Shown in pieces: positions 1 to 10,237 of a stretch of 50,850 nucleotides of DNA. Origin of the DNA: Auxenochlorella pyrenoidosa (taxonomy: Eukaryota > Chlorophyta > Trebouxiophyceae > Chlorellales > Chlorellaceae); contig KQ481938.1 of NCBI GenBank assembly GCA_001430745.1, positions 2,355,674-2,406,523 on the forward strand, given 5' to 3'. Under the pieces are notes generated by a model. The model did not search any database. It was given only the letters and a program-made list of their open reading frames with translations, and was not told the origin of the DNA. The translations under genes and the position numbers were made by a program. The stretch's first letter is position 1. Every line of letters begins with the position of its first letter.

Positions 1-166
1 CTTGGGAGTTGCACAATGGGCAGCGTGCCCAGCAGCGAACAAGGCTGTCAGCAACTCGCGCGAATGGTCGCTCACCTGCTCGCCTGCTCGCAGCTCCCCC
101 CTTCCCCTCCTCCCTGTACGCTGCTGCTGTGCATGCCACCGCACCGCCCCCCGCCACCCCCCGCAG

Positions 167-1479
167 GTTTGGCGAGGTGTTCCAGCGGGACGAGCACGGC
201 ATGCCACGCACCTGGCAGCCCAGCGTGGACATCGCCGCCGTCACCGCCTCGGGCCGCAGGGCAGCCGCCCTGCTCCTGTCCCAGCTCTGCTTTGTGCGCT
301 CCGGCCCTACCGGCCCTGACACCGCCGCTGCAGAGGCCGCTGTGCTGCGCCTGGCAGACGACGCGGCAGCAGGGCCCGGGCCCGGCAGCAGCGCCGGCGG
401 CGGCGGCGGCATGCTGCGCAGCCGCGGCGTTGCGGGCGAGGCCTCGGCCTTTGACCTGCTGTCGGCGGCAGAGTGGCCGGGGGTGGCGGAGGGCGATGTG
501 CTGCTGGCGCCGGGCCAGGCGCGGTCCATCTGGCGCCAGTTCATGTCCGACTCCACCTTCTCGGTGCAGCAGGTGGGCCGACCACCGCAGGGGCAGGGCC
601 ACAATGCCCCTAGTTTTCAAGACGCAGCTGTGCGCAACTCGGGGCTGGATGCTGTGCCAAGCCCGTGACCTGTTCCCGCCGCATGCTCTCTGTGCCGCCC
701 ATGGCAGCCGCTGGGCCGGCCAACCCAGCTGAGACCCTGCTTGCGCGCCCCTTCCCGAGCTCCCCCTGCCCTGCCCTGCCCCCATGCAGGCGCTTGCCAC
801 GCAGGAGGCCAACCGCGCGGCGCAGAACCGGCTCCCCCCGCTGTGGGCCATTGTGGCCATGGTGGTGCTGGGCTTTGACGAGTTTGTGGCGGTGCTGTAC
901 AACCCGCTCTGGCTCGTCTTCCTGCTGCTGCTCTTCCTCTTTGCGCGCACCGTGTACCAGGTGGGGGGGCGGAGGGGGGGGGGGGCTGTGGATGCCTGTG
1001 TGGGCGGGTGGGCATGGAACGCGCTGGGCAGGCATGAGAAGGCAGGCATCTAGGCTTCTGCCGGGTGGAGGGCCTGCCTTTGTTACTGATCCCTGCAGCC
1101 GCGTCGTGACTGCACCACGGCCAGCCTCCCAGCCTGCCGCGCCCCGCTGGCCGCTGCCTGCCTGCCCCATTTTCAGGAGATGGATGTGGAGGCAGAGATG
1201 CAGCGCGGTTTGCTGCCCGGCGCTATCGCGCTCTCCTCCAAGTTTGTGCCAGCCCTGAAGAAGGTCACCTTCCAGACTATGGACTCTGCCAAGAACTTCC
1301 TGGCAGATGCCCCCGCGGCCGGGGCTGGCAGCGACGGCGGCGAGCAGCGCGGGGCAGCAGGGCGCGGCGGCGGCGAGCTGCGCAGCCGCAGGCAGCATCG
1401 CGAGGTGGAGCTGTCGACGGGCAGCCTGGGCAGCAGTAGCGGCGTTGGTGAGGGCTCTGGCAGCCGCAAGGATGACTGA
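167..1479 (+). CDS. RHD3: RHD3/SEY1/atlastin-family GTPase, C-terminal part (5' end outside window)
   Basis: Dynamin-like GTPases of this family fuse ER tubules homotypically; the C-terminus carries a hairpin of two membrane segments and a cytosolic tail. Three exons are seen at about 167-573, 790-960 and 1177-1479. The second encodes the membrane part: NRLPPLWAIVAMVVLGFDEF followed by a second hydrophobic stretch after NPLW. The third encodes the tail (EMDVEAEMQRGLLPGAIALS, then KFVPALKK), matching the plant RHD3 pattern of an LP-hydrophobic-Ser-K-F-V-P motif after the hairpin, and ends in a Ser/Gly/Arg-rich extension to a TGA at 1477-1479. The first visible exon holds a low-complexity Gly/Ala insertion around base 400. 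The GTPase domain lies upstream of the window. Family assignment is secure; the first exon edge is set by CAG at 164-166. Confidence 0.88.
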
Positions 1480-1559
1480 GGTGGCTGCCAAAGCTCTCAG
1501 GGCCCAATTAGCCGGCCGCCATGCCTTGCAGCATGCCTTGCATCTTCCTGCTCTGCCCT

Positions 1560-1594
1560 TGTAATGTGTTGTGTGCCTTGCTCCCCCGATGTAA
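1560..1594 (+). terminator. TGTAA poly(A) signals for the RHD3 homologue
   Basis: TGTAA occurs at 1560-1564 and 1590-1594, 80-115 bases after the RHD3 stop. TGTAA is the established green-algal polyadenylation signal; its use here is inferred from position. Bases 1595-1792 hold no gene that I can support and are the space between two converging 3' ends. Confidence 0.55.
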
Positions 1595-1792
1595 ACTGAT
1601 CACTACATGTTGAAGGTGTGTGCATGCTAGTCGGCTTTGCCATGAGCACGTCACGGGCTGTCATTTCAGGAGCGGCGGCTGGCACACGTGCACAGACCAG
1701 GTTGCAATGTACCGCGAGGCAGCTAGTGCATGCACTTTCCAATTGCGTTGTGCTGCTCCAGCCGGGTGCCCGCCCCACGGTCAGCCAACGCG

Positions 1793-3540
1793 TCACCGAT
1801 GCCGCTGATGGCGGCCGCCCCTGCCACCACCGCGGCCGCCGCCCGCCAGCATGCGCATGGCTGCCTGCTCCATCTGCCGCTCCGCCGCCTTGCGCTCTGC
1901 AGGCGGCACCACGCTGGTCAGCCAGGCCAGCCGCTCCTCCTCGCTGCCGGGCACCACTGCCTCTGTAACGGGGTCCACCCCATACTCTGCCAACAGCTGC
2001 AGCCGCACCTGCAGGTGGGCGGGAAGAGGGAGGGGGTGGTCAGCGGCAGTGGCCCCGCGGTTGGCTTGATGCATGCCGCTGTGCCGTCACCTGCCCAGCC
2101 GGCAGACCCGCCTGTGCTGCCGGGAACTGCCAGCCGGCACAGCGGCGCGTGCGCAGCGCCTTGCCTGCATGGCCGGCAGGCCCGCCTGCTCGGCTGACGG
2201 GAGCAGCTGCTTGTACATCATGCTGACGGCACGCGGCTGGCCTGCAGGGCTGGGCAGGGGAGGCAACGTTGGTAGTTTTGGTAGCCGTTGGAAACTGGCT
2301 GTGGGCTGGGGTGGGGTGGGGTCAGGGGATCGGGGAGGAGGGGGGCCCATGCAGCACCAGTGTGGCCTCCTGTGAGTGGCGCCGGGCGCGCGTGTGAGAG
2401 CGAGATTGTTGTACAATGGGGTGCTGCCCGCTGCTTCAGGAAGAAAGCACCGTGCCTCGTCGCCACTGCTGGGGGCAGGGTTCGGCATGCCGGCGCGTGG
2501 GCGGGGCTCAGCTCACCCGCCTCTGCCTGCGGCAACATCGCCTCGAAGAAGACGGCCCCCATGGCGGACTGCAGCACCACGCCCACATCCGGCAGCGGCT
2601 CTGGCAGGACAAGGAAATAATGATAGCCTGGATTGGCCTCCTGCGGGGGGGAGGCGAGCTGTGCTGTGCTGTGTAGAGGTGCAGTCGAAGAGCAAGCAGC
2701 CTTGCACTGGCGCTTGACCAGCCGCCAATCACTGGTCCTCACTCCAGCCACCTGTCGCCCCCCTCAGCCGACCTGCAGCTGCAGCTGGTGCGCGAGCGCT
2801 CGGCTGATGGCCCCGGCGGGCCGGCGCCGTGGGCTGCCGCCCAAGACCGTGTACATTGCTGCCTCCGCATCTTCTGGAGTCAGGTCGTCAAAGCCTGGGA
2901 CGCCGCTGGTGGGGCCTGCAGCAGCAAACCAGGCTCGGCGTACATGGTTGGCAGACAAGAGGGTGTTGCCAGCATATTGCTGACGGTGCACGGCGCAGAC
3001 GCAGTGCCACGCCGCAGCTAATAAAGGCACTGTGCCTGGACGTCGTTTGCTGGAATGCTGCAGGGCAGGGATGGCTGGCCTGGTGATTTCTTTTGTCGTC
3101 CACCCAGGCCGCTCCAGGCAGAATGCCTGCTGAAAGCAACCCTGCCTTGCCTGCAGCTGGTGGCGGCTTTGGCAGCTCAGCGCCAAGCGCAGCAAGCTCA
3201 TCAGCCACGTCAGACTTGCGGGCCACCTGGACGGGGTGGCGCACAGCAGATGAGAGCAAGTCTTGCAGGGATTTCCGAGTGATAGGCATGCACGCATGTG
3301 CCACGCAGCCTCGCTCACCTTTGCGGCCTGCCCTGCATTCAGCGACTGGCCAGTCGCGGCACACGCCTCCAGCTCCAAAATGGACAGATACTGGGCCTTC
3401 AGCTTCTTGACACGGTTCTTCTTGGACTTGCTGGCCTCGGCATCAGCGGCAGTGCCAGGCTGGGCTGCAGCGGCGGCGGTGGTACCAGCTGGCGCGTACG
3501 CAGCGGCGTCGGCAGCCCCCTTTGCCCCTGGCTCCGGCAT
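1793..3540 (-). CDS. unrecognised protein with a basic, helical N-terminal region
   Basis: I do not recognise the family. The start is the ATG at 3538-3540 (MPEPGAKGAADAAAYAPAG). After an Ala-rich stretch comes a basic helical region: KSKKNRVKKLKAQYLSILEL, then EACAATGQSLNAGQAAK. Basic helix, LE pair, G-x-x-L-N-x-x-Q is the style of segment found in eIF2A and PYM C-termini, but this is only a resemblance. Likely exons are 3319-3540, about 3105-3228 (ARKSDVADELAALGAELPKP), about 2774-2917 (SGVPGFDDLTPEDAEAAMYT), about 2525-2640 (NPGYHYFLVLPEPLPDVGVV), a short one near 2205-2246 (MMYKQLLP), and 1793-about 2012 (LQLLAEYGVDPVTEAVVPGS), ending in a Gly/Arg-rich tail with TGA at 1793-1795. Donors and acceptors fit GT-AG, except that the short exon's downstream donor is uncertain. 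The consistent splice structure makes this a real gene. Confidence 0.6.
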
Positions 3541-4576
3541 GCTGCACACGACCTTGATCGATCCAGGATTGCGGGCTGAGAGGTGGTGGCAGCTCGGTTG
3601 GCTTGGCTGTCGGCGGTCGATGGCCACCAGAAGGCGTCTCGGAGCGCTGAAATGCCGACAATACAAATAAATCTTCGAGCGCAAAAGATACTCGATTGCG
3701 ACCTCTCGCCCAATCAGGGTTGAGAGCTTGGCGGGAGCTCCGCGCCTCGTGCGCAGCACACACGAATGTTCTCTTCCAGTGGTGCTTCTGGCACTTGCGT
3801 GACCATACTCAAGCAGAGCGCAGTCGGTATTCTAGCTCACAGGAGCTGAGTCTTCTTTAAATGCATCTGTCGGAGGATCAGGGGATAGGCGGTGCTGCGT
3901 GCTGTAGCAACGAGGACAAGAGCAGCATCAAGTCGGCGGCCAGCATCAACATCTGGGTGATATTGGCGTTATTTAGGCACAGAAACGACCTTGAGAAGTC
4001 CATGCATGCCCTTTTGGCACAGCTGTGCTCTGGGAAACAGTCAGCAGCCGTTGCCCACAGAACGCTTTTAATACGTGATGAGAGCCGGTAGGCCAGGTCT
4101 CAACAGTGTCGGAGGCCAAGAATCGGAGGCCAAGAGGGCTAGAAAATGTAGGTTGCTTGGGAACTTTTGAAACAAACAGGTCACATGTTGCTGCCAGTGA
4201 GCGCACCTGCTGCACAGCGCCTGCGCCCACTTGGCTGCCAGGTGGCCATGCTGGGCCCAGCTGGGGTTACTGCTTTTGACTGGCCCTCTCTGCAGCTCCT
4301 GCAGGTCGGATCACTTATTACATGCTTGAACTGCAAGTGTGTCAGGGAACGAGCCCAGGTGAATAGCCCGCTGGCCGACTCTGCAACGCTTGCGGACTCA
4401 GCGGTTTCGTCTGGCCAGCAAGAAGGCTTCAGCGATCTTGCACATCAGAACGAGCATTCAGCGGTGCAAAGTACGCGCAGACCAACCAAGTTGTCGCGCC
4501 TGCGCCTCTGCCTGCTTGCTGCAGGAACGCCCGAGGAGCGTTTAGCACTCACGAGCCCCGGACAGTCGAACAAGGC
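3541..4576. promoter_or_regulatory. divergent intergenic region
   Basis: About 1 kb between the start codons of two divergent genes. It is less GC-rich than the flanks (for example 3640-3710 and 3830-4000). Open frames here have no codon bias or recognisable content. It presumably holds both promoters; no TATA box or other motif could be assigned. Confidence 0.4.
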
Positions 4577-7500
4577 ATGCGGCGCCGATCTGGCGGTGCC
4601 GCAGCGCTGGTAGCAGCTCTTGCGGTCAGGTGCCTGCTGGGCGCCGGCGCCGCCTCACCACTGCGCAGCGACGAGCTAGCTCCTGCCACCGCTGCCAGCT
4701 ACCAAACGCCTATCATATATGCAGAGACCAACCGGGGCCTAAAGCCATCCAGGCTGCAGGCCTATGGCCGCACACACTATTACCAAGTGGGTGCCCGAGC
4801 AGTGCAGCTAGGTTGGGCATGAGAGTGTGCGGGTGCCTGACCTGGTCCCCAGCACCCTGCCACTGCCTGCCTCTCACCAGCTTCCTTGCCATCTATCCCC
4901 TCCCCTTCAGCTTGCTGAGCAGCCGATCGGCACGCTGGTGAGAGATGGGTTTTGTGGGTCACAGGGTGCAAACTGTGCAGATGCAGCCGTGGCTAGGGCA
5001 CAAAGCAGTCGCACATCCCCATCTGTCAGCGGCTTTCAAGGATACGTGGTTGCTTTGTTTCTGCACGCAACATTGCTTGAGCCTGCAGCAGAGCTTGCAC
5101 AAAGAAACCGCGCTGCAGGCTCAAGCGAGATTGCGTGCAGGCTTGCATTGCTTGCCCTGCCCACATGGGGCTCCCTTCCGCGGTTGGCAGCGGGCGCCAC
5201 CAGCATGCCTGCCATCCGCCCCCCCGCGCCGCAGGTCTTCTTCCATGGCTGCTCCCGCAGTGCCCCGGGCTTCTTCCCCTACCATCCAAAGGACTGCCCA
5301 GAGTGCCTGGGTGAGCAGGGCACGTGATATTGGGCGGGGACGGGAAGCCTGCCCTGCCCCTCCATCAACATGCGGTCTACACTCTGTCAGTGGTTGTCAC
5401 GCAACGCACCACACAGTTTTGCCGGCGTTGTGCTGCTGCACTGGTCAGCGGCTCCACCGCCGCCAGCCCTGCCCTGCCGCGCAGGCCTGCCGGAGGATGT
5501 GTCCCACACCAAGCAGGCGCTGGCCCGGGGCTACACCCTGCTGGCCATGGAGCCCCACGACGCAAAGGGCCTCTGCTGGAGCTCCTCCGTCAAGGGCGGC
5601 TACGTGAACGACCAGCCAGACGTGAGGCGGCGCGGCTGGGCGGGACGCCGCATGCATGAGGGGCACAGCGGGGTGCTGGCTCGCCGCCTTGCAGCCTTTG
5701 TGCTCTGCGCTGGGGCAGCCGGCTGACAACACGTGGGCAGGCCCGCCGGTGAGCGACGGCGAGTCGTTGCCGCTTGCGTGCGCGCACGCGTCACCTGTGC
5801 AGGCCATCGCCACCATCACCAAGTTCCTGCTGGACCACAGCCTGGCCGACAAGCCCGTCTTCCTGGCAGGCGCCTCCTCGGGCGGCACCCTCGCCCTGAA
5901 GCTGCCGGCCACGCTGTACCTGGCGGCCAAGTCGGCGGGGGCGCTGAGCCTGGAGCAGGCGTCCGCCATGGCAGAGGCCTACAACGGCTCGACGGCCAGC
6001 GTGGCAGACTTGGCGGGGGCGCTGGCGGCGGCGGCCTCGGCGGGCAGCATGCTGGGCGTGGGGGAGGGCGCGGCTGGGCAGGTGAACGCCACCGCCGCGC
6101 CGTTTTACCTGCAAGTGCACGGCATCATCACGGGTGAGCTGGGTGCCGTGGGGGTGGGCACGAGGGGGCTGCACCTGGGCGCTTTGCCAGGTCCAGCCAG
6201 GGTGCAGCAGGGCGAAGGGCGCGAGCGCACCGGGAGAGTACACAGGACTGGCAGCAAGCGGGCTCTGTGTAGCAGGCAAGCCCAGCCGTTTGGCCCCCTG
6301 CCGCCCCCCTGCCCCGCCCCCCAGAGGTGTCCACCCCCACCGACTTTGGCGCTGCCGACAGCATGGGCCGCCTGCGCTGGCCCAACTACCCGCCCACTGC
6401 TTTCGTGACCATGGAGGTGCGTCTTGGAGGCTGCGGCCTGCACGCCGCGCCCGTGCTGCACTATGGGTTACTGCGCAGGAGGCGAGCTGGGCCAAACGAC
6501 GGCAGACACACTTCCATGCAGCACCCAGCCCCTGTCTGCCTGTGCACCTGACCTTGAGCCCTCGTCACCCCTGGGCCCACCTCCCCTCCGGCAGAGGGAC
6601 CTCTCGGGCCAGCGGGAGGCGCAGACCAACGTGATGTTCCTCGACCGCAACGGCGTCCCCTCGGCAACCATTGTGGTCAGCCCCGGCCCGCGCGCACAGC
6701 AAGGGCTCCTGCCTTATCGCGCATCTGCCCGCTGCGGTGTTGCAAACAGTGTTGCCGCCCGACAAGCCCGCGTGCGCTCCGGCCTGCGCTGCTGCGAGAA
6801 GTGTTGCCACGCCCCCTCCCGCTGCAGTCGCCCAGGCGCCGCATCGGCCCCAGCTACTTCTCCGACCGAGCCCCCGTCATCTCGCTGGAGCAGTCGGGCC
6901 GCATCGTGGCGGCGCTCAAGCAGATTGGGCTCATCGACGGGGACGGCCAGCTGACAGCCAACCCCAAGGACGACGACGTGAGCGGGGGTAGGGGCCTGGC
7001 GCCCTCAGCCGGCTGTGCTGCCCTGCCAGGGCCCAGGCACCGCAGGCCTACCTGCTGCTTGAGCCTCATCCCGTCCAAGCGCTGCACGGGCTGCGTCTGG
7101 GGCTTCGACACGCAGATTTGTGCAGATGCATTTGCCCGCTACTTAGCATCTGCCCCCCTCACTCCAATCCCACGACCCCGACCCCTAACCGTCAAACTCG
7201 GCCCCCGTGCCCTCTGCAGAAGCCCGGCTCCGCGGCCTACAAGTGGGACACCAAGCTGCAGCAGGCGCTGCCTTGGCTGGGCAGCGGCCCGCTGACCCTC
7301 CAGTTCCGCAAGAGCTTAATCCGCCAGGCCCTCTTTGTGGCCTTTGCCAACCACGAGCACGTGTCAGGCAAGTGCCACAGCGCGTAAGGTGGTGAGGAGG
7401 GAAGCCTGCATCGCCGCAGTCCAGGACAACTGCTCCAAGCTGAGCTCTGCCTTCTTGTGCCTTCCCCTGCAGATTACATGACCGCCTGCCTGGCCTGGCT

Positions 7501-8584
7501 GGAGACCAGCGGCCGCGGCGACCTCACCCGGCTGGCGCAGCAGCTGGCGGTGCCCCGCAGGAACCTCAGCACGCTCACTGCTGACCGTGCCTACAGCCCT
7601 GGCGGTGACCCCGGGGTGGAGACCTCCAGTGACAAGTCGCCGCCGCCGCCGCCGCCCCAGCCCTCGCCTCCGCCCTTGCCGGCGCCACGGCGCTCGCCAC
7701 CCTCGCCCCCACCGCCTTCCCCACCTCCTCGCCCGCTGCCGGCACCAGCCGTGCGCTCCCCACCACCAAGCCCGGTTCCCCGCAGGCAGCTGCCGCCCCC
7801 CGCAGGGGTGACAGCGCCCTGGCCCACGGAGCTCCTTGCAGGGTGTGCTGCCCAGCTTGCCAACGTGCCGCCGTGCTGCGCTGCTGGTGCCACGCCAGCT
7901 GCCGATTGGTGATTGCAATCGAAGTAACAAAGTTACAAAGTTAGGAGTTACTCCTGCATCCGACCCCCCCCCCCCCCCCCCGCCCCCGGCATGTTGCTGC
8001 AGCGCCCCTCCCCTGTGGTGGACCTCTGCTGCCGTCTTCTTCCGGCAGGGCCAGCCCGCCAGCCCGCCGCGCCCGCCCTCGCCCCCGCCCTCGCCGCCCT
8101 CGCCAGCACCAAGGCCGCCCTGGCCGTCCACTGGGTGAGGCAGACGCCCCGCTCTGCTCGCTGCATGGTGCGGCATGGTGTGCGTCACACCCTGTAGGGG
8201 GCTCTGGGGGGTGGAGATGAGGTAGTGGGCTTGGCTTGCCCTTGATCTATCATCTGAATACCTCATGATGGGTGGTGGCCGTGCCAATGGCATCTGCTCC
8301 TGCCCGCGCCATGCACATGCAGCGCACCGGGCACCCAGCCGCCGTCCGCCTCACCGCCGCCCCCGCTGCCGCCCTCGGGCTGCCTGGACAAGCGCTGCAT
8401 CAGCTGCTCAGCCGAAGGCACCGTCTGCAGTGCCTGCCTAAAGGGGTTCAGACCCAGCGCAGAAGGGGTCTGCGTGCTGGCATGCACAGATCCCGTTTGT
8501 CTTCAGTGCAAGTTTCACCCGAGCTGGTGTGTTCTCTGTCCGGCAGGGCTCTCTCGTGTTGCGGGCACATGCGTTGCTGCCTGA
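4577..8584 (+). CDS. secreted alpha/beta-hydrolase-like protein with proline-rich hinge and Cys-rich C-terminus
   Basis: About 645 residues in 12 exons: 4577-4786, 4911-4937, 5235-5310, 5485-5621, 5803-6133, 6325-6416, 6595-6675, 6828-6977, 7220-7367, 7473-about 7807, 8049-8135 and 8323-8584; phases agree across nearly all junctions. The N-terminus is a signal peptide: MRRRSGG, then a hydrophobic Ala/Leu/Val run ending GAGAAS. A hydrolase-like region follows: VFFHGCSRSAPGFFPY resembles an oxyanion-side HG motif, and FLAGASSGGTLALKLP supplies a G-x-S-x-G nucleophile elbow. A Pro/Ser-rich hinge (SPPPPPP, SPPSPPPPSPPP and similar) resembles algal wall glycoproteins and leads to about 65 residues with 11 cysteines (GCLDKRCISCSAEGTVCSAC near the start), ending at TGA 8582-8584. 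Exon 9 ends at a GC donor. Substrate is unknown, and the Asp and His of a triad were not identified. Confidence 0.68.
7473..8323 (+). repeat. proline-rich low-complexity coding stretch
   Basis: The hydrolase-like gene encodes SPPP and PPSPPP-type repeats in two separate exons (about 7635-7807 and 8055-8135). The intron between them holds an 18-base C run at 7964-7981. Such Ser-Pro-Pro runs are typical hydroxyproline-rich extracellular glycoprotein sequence in volvocine and chlorellacean algae. Confidence 0.7.
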
Positions 8585-8694
8585 GAGCACGACTCGTGAA
8601 AGATTGCATGAAGCTTACTTTCATTCCGCTGAACTCTCTGTCAACAAGATCTATCAACAGGAATGTATTGTTTGCCACTTTCTGAATTGTGAAT

Positions 8695-8699
8695 TGTAA
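8695..8699 (+). terminator. TGTAA poly(A) signal
   Basis: TGTAA lies 111 bases after the stop of the hydrolase-like gene, in an AT-richer stretch (8590-8720) that looks like a short 3' UTR. Confidence 0.6.
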
Positions 8700-10237
8700 G
8701 CCTTTTTAAATGCACATACTGGGCAGACCCCCAATTTCTTTTCTTGTACTGGGGAAGGGGAGCAGGCACAGCACACCAGTCTATGCTCAGGCCCCAAGCC
8801 AGTGCAGCAATCGTTTAGCTAGACACACACACGGAAAATCAACAGCACGATGTCACTTGGATCAGGCTCGCCTCAACACAGCATAGGCAAGTTGGCCTGG
8901 CTGATCGCTCAAGCCTTACAAGCTACACTTCTCTTCAGACTCGTTGGCATAATCTCACCTGCCTCAGCTGGCCCCCTGCAGAGCAGGAGGTGCCTGCAGA
9001 GCGAGGCCACTTGTTGGAAGAGAAGGACTCGTCGGGCGGCCTGGGTGAGAACCTCGTCACCCTGGCTGATGCGTGTGCCAAGCACAGCAAGCACAGGTGC
9101 AGGGGTGCGGCAGGCGTCTGTTGGCGCTGCCGCTCCCACTCAAGGCCTCGGTGGCCCGTTTCACCCTCCCGGCTTTGCAGCCCGCGAACGCAGCAAGGAG
9201 GTGGCTGATGCACTGCACCTTGACATGCACCCGCAACAGGCGGCAGAACAGCAGCAGCAGCAGCTGGACTCGCATGGAGAGGCAATGGCGACAACAGGCA
9301 CCGGTGGCAAGGCGAGCAGTGCAGCCGCCACTCCCATGCCCTGAGCCCTGATGCCACTACTCATAGCTTGGCGAACTGTTCAATGACTGCGGAACTCGTT
9401 ACAGGGGGGGAATACAAACGTGCGGAAGCGGGCTAAATTACAGCAGCGGCCGAGCCACCGGGGTACAAAGGTGTGGCCGGCGCTGCACAAAAGGAGGGCT
9501 GCAACATCCTGGGGGCTGCAGCAATGCACAGGCAGAGTGTACAGGGGAGCCAAATCAGCAATCGAGATGAGAGGCGCAGGCGGCTGTGTCTGAGACAAAA
9601 GCTGAGGAAAGAATTGGCAGAGACCTAGCTGCGGCTTTCAAACGATGTGACGTGGCGCCGCCCTGCAACGCCGGCCAAGAATCCAAGCGGCGGCGCAGGC
9701 GGCTTCTGAACACCAGGCGGCCAACAGGGCGGAGCGCCGCGAATGCAAGTGCAGGGCAGGCGTCGTTGAGTCAATCAAAGGTCAACGGGTGGTGGCGGGA
9801 CAGAGATCAGATTGGCCTACCGGCGTGGAGTGAGCTGGCGAATGGAGGGGGCCTAACAGGTGCAAAAGGTGGGGTGCGCCCGGGAAGCAGCATGCCCGGC
9901 GCACCCCCCAGGAGAGCCGCCCGGCAGCGGCACACGGGCCGCATGCCGGGCAGCGCGCCTCATTTGTTCGGGGGCTGCAACAGCAGTGATCAGGAGCGGT
10001 CTTTGAGTTTGTAGCAAGGGGCAGGGTTGTACGGTTGCATGATGTGCTGGCTGCTGCGCGGTGCAGATTGGATGGTGATCTTCTCGGGGAAGGATGAGAT
10101 GGCAGGTGGGATGGGTGATCGCCAGCTGGCCCGCCCGTCACACGCGTGGCGCCTGTCGGGCCACACAGGGCGGGGCGTGCGCGCTCTCGTGAAAACGGGC
10201 GGCAGCGGGCGCTCTCGCTGTCTCTCTCGGGGTGCGC
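8700..10237. other. intergenic / 3' UTR stretch with one weak ORF
   Basis: An open frame at 8850-9344 (+) would give 164 residues ending in a Gln-rich, Ala/Thr-rich tail. It has no recognisable domain, no clear upstream signal and no TGTAA close after its stop. Reverse-strand poly(A) signals (TTACA on + at 9399-9403 and 9438-9442) suggest that bases from about 9400 to 10237 are the long 3' UTR of the minus-strand YCF45/SPD1 gene. I do not call the ORF a gene. Confidence 0.3.
9399..9442 (-). terminator. reverse-strand TGTAA signals
   Basis: TTACA on the + strand at 9399-9403 and 9438-9442 reads TGTAA on the minus strand, about 800 bases beyond the YCF45/SPD1 stop. A 3' UTR of this length also fits the CobW gene in this window, so these are plausible poly(A) signals. 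Confidence 0.4.

Noticed and set aside
1..166. Coding sequence at the left edge before the first RHD3 exon
   Set aside because: Frames here do not match RHD3 and the stretch ends in a C-rich tract and CAG, so it is taken as intron.
4167..4613. Open frame of 148 codons upstream of the hydrolase-like gene
   Set aside because: It overlaps the real start in another frame, has no recognisable content and lies in the divergent promoter region.
8850..9344. A 164-codon + strand open frame ending in a Gln-rich tail
   Set aside because: No domain, no nearby TGTAA, and unremarkable sequence in a GC-rich region where long random frames are common; kept only as a weak note.
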